From NCBI GenBank assembly GCA_030268105.1, contig BSDZ01000079.1:5168001-5232000 (forward strand): a stretch of 64,000 nt of DNA, in the 5' to 3' direction. The DNA comes from Volvox africanus (taxonomy: Eukaryota; Chlorophyta; Chlorophyceae; Chlamydomonadales; Volvocaceae). Numbering within the stretch: the first letter of the stretch is position 1; each line of letters opens with the position of its first letter. This document shows, in pieces, positions 1-25,874 of this stretch. The notes beneath the pieces are model-generated. The model worked only from the letters and a program-made list of their open reading frames with translations. It was not told where the DNA came from and did not search any database. The translations under genes were made by a program, and so were the position numbers.

Positions 1-15391
<15,391 letters not shown>

Positions 15392-15961
15392 TTAGGACGC
15401 CTGCACATGGCAGGCCCGTCGTCATATCTAGCCTTCACTCCTCGCTCAGTGAAACATACATGTTCCGGAGCGTAACTAATGAGAATCCATAAACGAGTTT
15501 TCGGACTGCTTCCTTCACGCGCCGTGCATAGTTTCGTTCCGTCGCTTTCTGATCCCAGGATCGAAATCTAACCACGCAAAAACCTAAGGTAATAAGCCCA
15601 AGGTGATGACGCATCGTATCGCATGTACATCGCTCGCTTTACCTCCAGCGTATGCACCTTTGCACTGTATGCGTGTACTGTTTGGCCCGTACTTGCATGC
15701 ATGCGTGAATGCGCAAAGCAGTACCATACTTTGGACCTAAAGATTTGTTAGGTTTTGTATTGTTTTTAGCTTTATTTTTCAGTATTTTGATATTCTTTTT
15801 TCCTGATTTGTTGGGACTGGCAGATAGCTGGTACGTACGTACACGCTTGCTGCGGGTTAATGTTGAACAGCAGCCACTTTGCCTTGGTAGGTTGGTCGAG
15901 CGCCGCAACTGAAAGCTTTCCATGACCTTCCTTTTCTCATTAAGTTTTTATACTACGTTAT

Positions 15962-15966
15962 TGTAA
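15962..15966 (+). promoter_or_regulatory. Candidate TGTAA polyadenylation signal
   Basis: TGTAA is the usual poly(A) signal in volvocine algae. This copy is about 570 nt after the stop of the macroglobulin-like gene, with no other on + between. The five-base motif is weak evidence by itself. Confidence 0.3.
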
Positions 15967-16621
15967 GATATATTCGATGCCACGGTGCACGCACAAACGA
16001 TGGTTGCATGATGATAATGGACACCTAGCTTGTTCGGCGGTTTTGTTGCCTCATTTGGAGAAGTTCTAGGAATTAGATATTTTAAGGGCACGCACCTGGC
16101 ATCGAAGGGATTCGGGTTGGCAATGCGTGACGTGCCTTATGATGTCTGCTTCGCGATTTCCTTCGTGACAAGGCATGCATGCATTCATGAAAAGAAACGA
16201 TAAGCAGCAGGGACCGTGATTGGATCCCGCGGTGCACGCACGTTTCTGTTAGCTACGTACGGGTGTGTATGGTCTGCCGTACCGGAACAGGGCAAACCTA
16301 CTTGTCGCAACTAACTAAGAGTGCGACCTAACAAAAGACAAAGCCAGACTTGCAGAAAACAAGTTCTAAATGTTGGCAATAATTCCAGGGACTTTACAGA
16401 CCGCCGCAGCGAGGACCGCAGCTCTCAATTCCTCGGGAAGGGTCTCCGTCTCCTAAGGGATCTCTATTGTGGTGGGGGAGGTCTTAGTCTACATCCATGA
16501 CTAATTTGAGTAGATGACTAATAGTGGATGTATTTGTAGACTGAATCGAGAAGGCTTGAGCGGAAGACTTGTCGAGAAGTCCCAGGGAGGGAACAGTCTC
16601 GATACCAGCTTGTTGTGTGTT

Positions 16622-16900
16622 GTGTGTGGGATAGGGGGGTACAGCTTCACCCGTGGCCACTAATCTGGCAGTCCCTACCTTCCCCGGTATTTCGGGGCAC
16701 CCTCATCTGATCTCCCATGCCAACTTCTCCGAAATCAGTGCTCTTCCCGGGTTCAGCACCCACCACCGGCATCCAGCACAATCTGCCGAATCAACTAAGG
16801 CGTCAACTCCCCTCCTGGTCAGCTCGCAGATCCTTCGGGTCCTTCACCGTCCATCGACATGGGGGCACCCTGCCCTCAACTTATGGAGGGTCTTTGGCCC
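16622..16900 (+). repeat. Dispersed repeat family A, copy 1 (reference orientation)
   Basis: Shares with three other places (22845-23140, 35330-35590, 48543-48762, all inverted relative to this copy) the blocks GGCAGTCCCTACCTTCCCC, TTTCGGGGCACCCTCATC, TCTCCCATGCC, CTTCTCCGAAATCAGTG and AGCACCCACCACC. Copies are roughly 220-300 bp and clearly diverged. I see no coding capacity beyond accidental frames. Confidence 0.75.
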
Positions 16901-17059
16901 GCTATTGATCGGGGTCGAATCTGGTATTCCAGGGGCATATATGTCGTGCCATAACAGTCGTGCCTGAACACACGCTTGTTGTATAGGGAACCCAATGAAG
17001 GGTGGTATCGAAAGATACCAGTTGTTAGAGAGAGACCGACGGACATGGGCAATCCCACA

Positions 17060-17100
17060 GGGCGGGGCCCCCCTGAGCGCTTCGTGCCGGGGCCCCGCCC
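17060..17100. repeat. GC-rich inverted repeat (12-bp stem)
   Basis: GGGCGGGGCCCC at 17060-17071 is the exact reverse complement of GGGGCCCCGCCC at 17089-17100, with a 17-base loop. The role is unknown; it may be part of a decayed mobile element next to the family A copy. Confidence 0.7.
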
Positions 17101-17853
17101 AAAAATCAGTGAACCAGGAACCAGGTGTTCCACCTTTTACCATTCAGTCGGTAAAAGGGCCATACAGGTTATGGACTACCGACAGGTTCGGTATTTGGGG
17201 AGGATAGTTAGTAATGGCGGCTGGCGGCTGCCGCCAAATCCCTAGTCCTGATTTGTGATGGGATTATGAATTGGTTACAAACGGCTAAACTAGTAGTTAG
17301 CTTTTTTAACAAAGAAAATATTATTATTGTGTCTTAAGCATTAATTATAATGCATTAAGGTTACAACATGCTATTATAAGGCCAAGATACTTCTTGCAGG
17401 TGTTTCAGTTTCTCTATCTTAAACAAACAGTTTCCCGCCCTTCCTTGCACTTGGTGCCAGGTCATGATGCAAGGATTTCTGACCGTTGCTTTATACATGC
17501 TTGAAGCTCTTACCTCTGCAGCACCGGACATGTCGTGCTCACCTCTAAAATGTTGGGCATCTGACCCAGAATCGTTTTGTCGCCCCTCTGTTACACCCCG
17601 TCTCGATGCCAATATACAATGCCTAATCACGTTTAACTGCCGCCGGTATCCCCTCTAGTGCAACTTATAGGTGGTGCTGCCAATTTCCTGCCTTGTACAG
17701 TATTCCGGTTCTTAAGAGCTTCTAGCTGCTGCTTTAACCCCCGGAACCCCTGAGGCCGTACGCGTCCCTCACTCTCTCAGGCCACCTGTGTCTGCATGGC
17801 CACATCCTGGCATGCCGCAAAAATGCAGGGACCCCCCAGCCAGGGATTATGAG

Positions 17854-17940
17854 GACAGGGCGACGGGGGACGGGGTGAATGCGACGGGCGACGGGCGACG
17901 GGGAACAGGGGACGGGTTATGGGGGATGGGGAACGGGGCG
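17854..17940. repeat. G-rich minisatellite
   Basis: Irregular tandem units of the type GACGGG(G)/GAACGGGG on +, with at least ten runs of three or more G. It could form a G-quadruplex. Confidence 0.7.
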
Positions 17941-19379
17941 TCACGACATAGCATGGACCCCGGCATATTTCGGGCTGAGGGCGCCCGCTGACGAAGAATA
18001 AACAACTATCATACATAATATTTTAGTATTACACCCCTTCTAGGCGTCTTTCTTCTGATGTTCTTCTGCACCGCCAAAGTTCGGTTAGTCGTGTCAAATC
18101 ATGTTAGCTTGGATTTGAATAATCAAACGGTGCATGGGTTCCGGTGGGTGAGGAGATAGTGTTCGGCATAAACCTTGCCTACCAGTTAGGAGACAATCGC
18201 CCATGCAATGGTAGTTGGCATCAGGTGCTATCATACCCTTGTTCAGGCAGGAACTAATAATCAAGATCTCAGAATCAAATTTTACCTAATTTTACCTAAC
18301 ACATTCTGGTTAACGCAATCGGGAAACATGAATACCAGCTGTCATATGGAGGCTGGTGCTGCATTAGGTCTCCATATATAAAGTTTCCCCATAGTTTCAC
18401 TATCCCTGGGCTTGAACACGGGGACTCCCATCAACTTAACTCCGAAACCCATAGCAGTACGTACGATGACCCCTTCTGTAGGGCCTTCTCCAATCCTACA
18501 CCGCATATTGGGAGTTATTCAAAAGCCATTTTGGAAACTTCTCTTTCTGATGGCATCAACTTGTCGTATGATTTTGGATTCGCATTGACCTTCATAGTTA
18601 CCTTCTACCAACCTCATCATGCAATTCCTATGCATGTCGGTTACTGACCATGCATGCTGTAACACGGGGTGCAATAGCGCGTGAAGCCGGGGATCGAGTT
18701 CCCCCGTTCCAATCCTCCCCGCCCTGCAGTGAACATCCTAGGGCGCCATGACAACCCGTAGGGCAGCTTACGCCCTGCACCCGACGGATGGGGTTCTTGG
18801 GTTTTTCCGACAATACCGTCAATTTTTCTTTATTCAGACGACAGGTCGTAACCCTGGCGCAGCGCCAGCCCGGGCATCCACCATAGGGCAGACGGGATTC
18901 ATGCGCAGTCTGTCGCTATGAGTCAACTTGTGAATACTATGTCAGGTTCGACTCGGGAATCTTAGAATGGTTTTAGAAATTCGCACCACTGCATCGAAGG
19001 GTGCAATGGCGCGACGCTGAGATATGAATTCCCCATTAAGGGATGGATACCGAGCGTTTCCTTTCTATATCATATGGAGACTCAATCTGTTCAGTGTACG
19101 GGGAGCTGCCATATTCCCGTGCTTACTACATGCATGAGCATTTCTCTTGATGCGGCACACTGGATGCGGCACACTGGATGCGGCACACATCATGATTGTT
19201 ACAAGCTTCATGAGCTCGTAAGGCCCATATTACGAGCCAGCAGGAGGCTCAAGGACCGCGACAACTCGAAAACAAGCGAAAAAAGATTAAGGAAAGAAAT
19301 GAAAAGACCAATGAAAGCAACCGAGAACCAAGGAAGGAAGGAAAACATTTGTAGCGGTGTCTGCTTCCCCTGACTTCGT

Positions 19380-19554
19380 ATATATCGTATAACGCCTTGG
19401 CCAGCAAGCGCTGATTTGTCGCACTCATGACAGCAAGCATATTGCCTTCGGATATCGAGCCGCCCCATCTTTCCTGTCGTATGCTATGATACGCCGGCCA
19501 TTCCATAAACACATGATATGCATCCTCGACTTCGACAGGGCCACAGACAAGGCA
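19380..19554 (-). mobile_element. LINE-type retrotransposon 3' relic (Cys/His finger)
   Basis: On the minus strand a frame begins CLVCGPVEVEDAYHVFMEWP and continues AYHSIRQERWGG. The pattern CxxC, then ED..HV, then the usual ECP is the zinc finger found after the reverse transcriptase of many LINEs. Here the last Cys is replaced by Trp (MEWP). Then follows LLAKALYDIYEVRG and a stop at 19249. No reverse transcriptase core is visible nearby, so this would be a 5'-truncated copy, as is typical of LINE insertions. I would not name the clade. Confidence 0.45.
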
Positions 19555-20059
19555 TCATGGAATCAACAATGATAGATATGAAGATGGAGAGGTATATGCA
19601 TGCATATCTGGGCATATGCATGCATACACCTATCTATCTTCGTATCCATCATTGTTGCTTCCCTGCTGCTTCCTGCTTCCTGATGGCTCTACAAACGCCG
19701 CCCATCCTGCTGCCTGCTGTCTGCATGCATGTCTGGGCGCGGAGGGGCTCGGTGGTGGTGGAGGGCGTGTTGGTGGTGGCGGGGTTCGGTCATGTTTGAT
19801 ACCTACGTTCGCTTGGCCTTCTGTGTGTTCGTTGTCTAGCTAGGATCTAGCCCGTCGTCCAGTGTGCTGCGCCTTTCCTGCCCAAGCAAGGGTCAACTTG
19901 ACTGAATATGTTTATAATTCTGTTTATATTACTAAATAGATACATTGTCGTCGGACAGTAGTGAACCTGAGCGGGGCACGAGGGGCTGGATCGTCTAGCT
20001 GATACCAACAAGGAATGGAGCGTGTGAGTTATGGTTGTGGTGTGTGTTATCTATGTATA

Positions 20060-20063
20060 CATA

Positions 20064-20104
<41 letters not shown>
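20060..20104. repeat. (TA)n microsatellite
   Basis: TA dinucleotide run in the presumed upstream region of the SdiA-regulated-type gene. Confidence 0.95.
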
Positions 20105-20107
<3 letters not shown>

Positions 20108-20632
20108 TTTCATGCATCTATCTTGTTGAAAAAAAAGACTATGGATGACAGGCATTTGCCATGCATGCGATGGACAGCTGTCGATCAATCGCGACCGGGC
20201 TAGACAGCTGCCACGCACGAGTGCGTAAGACGTCCTGCTTTACTTATTTGCTTCAGGCAAGATGCATGTCTAGCTCGTTTTGTGTTATTTACTTGCTACG
20301 CACGTGCGTGTGTATTTAAATACAGTACGAACAATTACTTGGTTCCTTGTTTTTTTATGCTATACTTGTTCTTGCTTCTTACGCTACTTTGCTTTCCCAT
20401 ATATCTATCTGCATCGGCCTGCTGGCCACCTTGCTTAACGTAACTATTGCTATGTTAGTTGGTACTTTTAAAAAAGGCACGCGCGTACGGAATGATAAGC
20501 GAGTAACATTTTTACGTACGTTCTGCTGCGTACATACACATTTATACGAGGAATGCCATAATTCCCCACCTGCTTAAATATCGTTATCGCATCTCAATAA
20601 TATCATCTAGATAGCTATAAAGGCTTACAGCC

Positions 20633-21328
20633 ATGCGTGTGCAGATACACCAGTTGATGGGTTTCATGATGATGATGTCGGCGGTGGCGGCGGGGGCCGT
20701 GCGCTCCGGCACGGCATCAGTCCGACCCCGAACGGATGATGACGCCGGTGCTGGCACCGACATGGAGATGGACACCAACATCAAAGCTGGAGGCTGGCCT
20801 GTCAGCCTTGACTGGTTCCATCCTTGCGTGGTCAATCAGACGCTGCAAGGTGTTCAAGACGATGCTTCCGGGTTGACCTGGGACCCCGCTGCTGCAAGTG
20901 ACGGCGGTGCAGGCGGGGCCTGGTGGCTGGTACGTACGTGGCATGCTAGCTCGTAAATGCATGCATACATATAATAAGTGGCTAAATACGCAAAAGGCTG
21001 TGAAATGAGAGGTTTGAGATGTTTAGTGTACTATCCTGGGTGCGAGTGGCCCTCTCCGTGTAATCATGTCCGTCATAGCGCACGTCACATTTGTTTTCAT
21101 TAGGTGTGTGCTGAAGTAGTATGGGACGGGAGAGTGCGTACAATCCATCACCTACCGGTGTTATTCCTAATAAGGATCTATCTAGAATGTGCTCATCTGC
21201 ACGGCAGTGAGAGTACTGCTTCCATTCCCAGTCAGTCAGCAGCATCGAAATCAGTGTACCACGGCAATGATAACTAATACTTACATGGATGCTTGTTATT
21301 TGCATGTTCTTGTTACATGCATGTTTGG

Positions 21329-21380
<52 letters not shown>

Positions 21381-24300
21381 ATTCCTTCTCTCAGGTCGCC
21401 GACCACCCATTAGCTGCCCTCAAGTACGACTTCAATTTCTCACGCTTGCTGCAAACAGTACATCTGGGTGGCGTACGGGACCCGGAAGGTATGCATCCAG
21501 GCGGATATCTATTTAGGCACTCTGGCTATCTACTCACCTATCTATCTATCTATCTATCTGAAACTCCAGCCCTATTGATTAGGGCCTAAGCCTTTACTGT
21601 TGGCTTTTCACCCTTTCTCGTCGGTTTGTAATGGAGGTGAACGACGTAAAAAGAGAGATCATGCATCAAACCATTGTAAAAAATGAGGTAAGGTAACCAA
21701 ATTATGGCCACTGTTGCGTCCGTGCAGCTATTGCTTGGTTGAGCCCGGGAAGGCTAGCTGTAGCCGAAGAAATGCGGGATGTGTTGTTGCTTGACGTGCC
21801 GACGACTGTTTCGACAGCGGTGACGATGCGGCCCACCATCATGGTGAGTAATTCATTCAAGACGGTTACTAGATAGGTAGTGTACCGTAAGTATCCTGGT
21901 AGGATATGCGACTTACAGAGTAACAGAGCAAATAAAGCCACCGGGTGGACGGAATCGACATTTGTTATATGAGTTGAAGACGATGAATGAACCTGCTGTA
22001 CCACATCGCAGAGATAAGCACACAAATATATAAAACCCTATTTTGCTAACTAGTACACCTATTCAGCAGCTGCGACACAGTATTTTGGGTGTTTCACTGC
22101 TGTGGTCGGCTCACCCGCCCTGCAATAAGGACAAATAGCGGGTGCCCTGACCACCGGGCCGAACCACAGCGCAGGGGGTGCGGCACGACGGCTTAGCCTG
22201 CCTGTCCATCCTGCCGCGTGCACCTCCCCTCGCTCGAGCCAGCACAGACACACAAACCTCACGAGCCTCAAGCCCGGTCACTCAAGTGAACAGGGCCTCA
22301 GCCAAGCAACCAAACCAGCGCCCAGAAGGAGAGGCGGTATGTATAGTCCTTACATTCCAATTTCTAATGGCGCAACAAACAACAAAATTCTGACCCTTAA
22401 GTAAACCGTAAAACGTTGATTCTCGCACAGACCTGACTGTTTATCTGCTGCTTTGTACGGGGCCACACACCTACCGCAGGCACGAATCAAACTGTCGAGC
22501 CTGGTACGGCAGCCAAACAAGGGCATCGAGGGCATGGTGTACGACAGGGGTAGCGGCACCTTCCTCATCGCACAGGTATGTCTCTCTGGGGCGTATGCGG
22601 CCACAGGAGCAGCTTGGGTTGGGTGCGTGCCTGGCAATTGTAAGACCGACGGCTGGACGGAGCAGCAGACCAGAACGAAGCAGGCCAGCAAACCTGCTTG
22701 ATATTGAAATGGAGAATCATCCTGCCACGACGATGCCAATAGATACCTACGTATCCCAATGTTGCTATCCTAACACCCTGAGTTTTGTGTAGTTACATAT
22801 AATATGAGGTTTATTAAGTACAATATGAGCGGGATAAACATCCCTCCACTGGTTGAGGGTGGGTGTGCACCCGATGTTGATGAACGGTGAGGGCCACGGT
22901 TATAGTGACTTGCGAGCCGACCAGCAGAAGTGGAGTTGAGGCAGCCGTTGGTAAATCCGGCAGATTCCACTGGATGCTGGCGGTGGGTGCTGAACCCAGG
23001 AGAGTCTGTGTACTGATTTCGGAGAAGTCGGCATGGGAGACTGGATGAGGGTGCCCCGAAATACAGGGGAAGGTAGGGACTGCCCGGTAGTGGCCATGGA
23101 TGGTGAACGAAGCTAAATCTCGCTCCCTATCCCATACACATAACATGTAGGCAATAGGTATAGCAACTACAGGAAGAAGTTGTGTGTATTATTTTACGAA
23201 ATTGTAACACCTGCTGCTTCCAAGACCACTTGTGTATGTATACCGTTCATTCTGGCCCAAGCAACTTCGTTCCAAGTTTCGCATAACTGACCTCTTCCCT
23301 GATGTTGCCTGCCTGCTTGATAACAATACAATGTGCAGGAAGACTATCCTCAAGCTGTATATCGGTTGTCACTTAACGGATCGTACCAGGTGCGTTTGTG
23401 TAAGCTATTACGACGTGTTTAAGCTAGTGCATGCGTACGAACAACATGACGTAATCGCTTACTAATAGGTGCTGATTTCCTGCTGCTATCCTTAACCGAA
23501 TTCCAGTTGCGTGCAAATAAAAAATAACTGTTGGGAGGTGGGATGTACCCAACTACCCATGCAAAAACATAATACAAAAAATAATGTAAAACATCTTCGG
23601 TGATGCTGATTACTGATTACTGATTGCTGATTGTTGATTGCGTGCACGTGCACGTGCTTACGCCATCGGGATACGTAACTTCCTACGGCACGGTGTAAAA
23701 TAATTTCAGCTGCTGTTTCTGGGTACAAACCTGGGAGTCAAGGACTTCTCCGACTTGGCCTGCTGGGGAGCCAAGTGCGATACACTGCTCATCCTGTCGC
23801 AGGTACTGACCGTGTGGGGTCATATGCATACATGCACGTGCATGTACTCGAAGTGACGATGACCCTTAAAGTACGCATGTAGCTGCTCCATTCAACTTGC
23901 TTTAATTGGATCCACGTCCTGCTGTACAAATCGTTTGTCACGACACAACGCGCGATTGGTTCCGTGATGGCGTTCATTTTACCACGCCCCTGTACGCACA
24001 TACACATACACATACACATACACGCGTAAGCCCGCTCTTGGATGGAGCCTCACACTGCATGTTTCCTGATGCAACAAGCGGTCTCAACCCTTCGCCCGGC
24101 TCAATATCTATGATTAGCCGTTACCATTCATATCCGCCGACTTTACCGGTACTACTAGCCGTCGACATGCCGGCACCGCTAACCGCCGATTAATACGCCG
24201 CAGAGCAGTAAACGGATTGTCATGACGGACCTCCGGGGTAATTTGATCTCCAGCTTCAAGATCAAGGGCCTAGACCGGCCCGAGGTGGGGAACCATGCAT

Positions 24301-24756
24301 GTACGGATGCGTCGTACATAGCAACTGGGGTTTGGGGAAGGAAGGGACGAAAAGGTGGTGTTTGCACTGCCATCGAGCGGCCACCGCGTGGATCTCTGCA
24401 TCCTACTACGACACGACAAGACAGGCTGCTGGTTTTGCTGAACGCTTCTGTGATGTACAAGTCCGAGCTGTATACGTGTAATGGAACTGCCAGCTAGTAA
24501 CGGTAAAACCCAATAATGCTGGGTCCCTCCATGTGTCACCTTTTAGCACAACGTGCAACTGCTGTCAATTGCAGATCCCCCTCTGAATCCGAGTCTTTGT
24601 TTTTATTATGTCGCTAACTGGCATGCTCCGGGCCCCATCTGGCTGCCGTGCTGTTTTGTGATGTTGTAGGGCCTGGCGCTCAGTGGTGACGGGCGGCACA
24701 TGGCGGTGGCGAGCGAGCCGAACACTTTCAATCTGTACTCCGTTGACAGGTGTTAG
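20633..24756 (+). CDS. Secreted SdiA-regulated (YjiK-type) beta-propeller protein, 7 exons
   Basis: Exons 20633-20929, 21395-21488, 21728-21843, 22480-22575, 23710-23802, 24204-24284 and 24670-24756 join in phase to 288 codons (287 residues). The start at 20633 opens MRVQIHQLMGFMMMMSAVAA, a probable signal peptide. The later exons carry the domain signature in order: NKGIEGMVYDRGSGTFLIAQ, LGVKDFSDLAC, CDTLLILSQSSKRIV, LRGNLISSFKIKGL, then RPEGLALSGDGRHMAVASEP and NTFNLY. This is the SdiA-regulated family, best known from bacterial YjiK, a small propeller whose biochemical role is unknown. The first 130 residues match nothing I know. The last exon ends in SVDRC plus TAG; the AG/GTGTT there could instead be a donor, so a further exon is possible. 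An extra exon could also lie between 22576 and 23709. Confidence 0.72.
21328..21380. repeat. (CT)n/(CTAT)n microsatellite
   Basis: CT run followed by CTAT tetranucleotides, ending just before the acceptor of exon 2 (21395) and possibly serving as its pyrimidine tract. Confidence 0.95.
22845..23140 (-). repeat. Dispersed repeat family A, copy 2
   Basis: Reverse-complement copy of the 16622-16900 repeat, inside intron 22576-23709 of the SdiA-regulated-type gene. Shared blocks include GAAGTCGGCATGGGAGACTG and GATGAGGGTGCCCCGAAA. Confidence 0.75.
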
Positions 24757-25874
24757 GAGCAGCCATGGCCATGACGACTGTCGTGTTACTTACTGCATGA
24801 CCACATAAATCTCTTTTGAGGGCTGGAATAAAGCTGGCACGCGCAGGGTCTGGAGGCAGCCTCCTCTTCTCCCTACCTCTCCTGCAGCAGCCAACGGCAT
24901 CCCACACGCATGTCCCGCGCGGTTCTGCATACCTGTCAGTCAGAAGAGATCGACTAACAACCAAAATCAAAAGGGACACCTAACGGCGGGCTTCCGTCCG
25001 TCCTGTGCGTGGGCCCGTCCTGTGTAGTCGTGCGATTCTACCAGAATCGAAAAACGTGGTTGAGAGAATCGAAGGGTGGATACGGCTCTCACTCTGCGGG
25101 GTATACTTCAAATGGAAGAGATTACGCATGTCGAAGATACCTTGGTTCACAAATGTAGGAAGGGAGGTTTAAAATTGAGGAACATTTTAGCTGGTTGCGA
25201 GGTTTCGGCCATTTGCACGGTGGAGGGGAAACCTACCTCACGGACCTGCTGGTGCCTTGTGGCATGCAGGCTCTATGAGCTGATGATGACCGGCTGGACC
25301 TAGGCTAGAAGCAAGGAAATAGGAAACAAGGCCGAACCATTCTTGTCGCAAGCGCTCGATGAAAAACTCAAATACGTATATTTTATTTTCCAATGGGCTG
25401 AGAATTGCCTCACCCATTCATAGTTAATAGGCGGATTTTCGACGTTGGAATTGTAACGCCGTGGCATGTCGAGATGTAGGCGTCGGTCTGTAATATATGG
25501 ATTACAAATTTGTTATCAAAATCTGGTTAATATTTTATCATAAGTAAATGAGAATTAGATAGCAAGCTGATTATTGCGGTTGCGGAATGGAAACAAAACA
25601 AGGAAAAGTGGTCAACGTTCAGTCGATTGTACAGGTTGCCTTTAGATGCTTCTGTCCCTCATAAAGCCCTTTTTCGTCATGTATCCTGCGAGGCTTTCAG
25701 ATAGTCATATTCCGGTTCGCGACTTGCAACTGGGTTGCGAGCGTGCCTTGTAACCGAATCGGAAGTTTTCATCGAACGAACGAGTAACGAACATCGTGAC
25801 CACGTTTGCAGCAATGTTACGGACCTTGGTTACTATTTCGTCCCCAGATTTTGAAATCTCGATAAGTTTCAACA
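24757..25874. other. Intergenic gap
   Basis: Between two + strand genes. TGTAA sites occur at about 25452, 25488 and 25746 and could end the upstream gene. Otherwise AT-richer sequence with no supported gene or repeat. Confidence 0.5.

Larger units (their letters stand above)
15392..20632. other. Intergenic stretch with repeats and TE relics
   Basis: No convincing host gene on either strand. It holds a TGTAA site (15962), a dispersed-repeat copy (16622-16900), a 12-bp GC hairpin (17060-17100), a G-rich minisatellite (17854-17940), a short direct repeat of GCGGCACACTGGAT (about 19149-19190), a LINE 3' relic (19380-19554, minus) and a TA microsatellite (20060-20104). The remaining reading frames are short and lack splice or domain support. 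Confidence 0.6.

Noticed and set aside
22240..22336. Possible extra exon (TSRASSPVTQVNRASAKQ) of the SdiA-regulated-type gene
   Set aside because: The only near acceptor gives the wrong phase, and skipping it keeps the frame.
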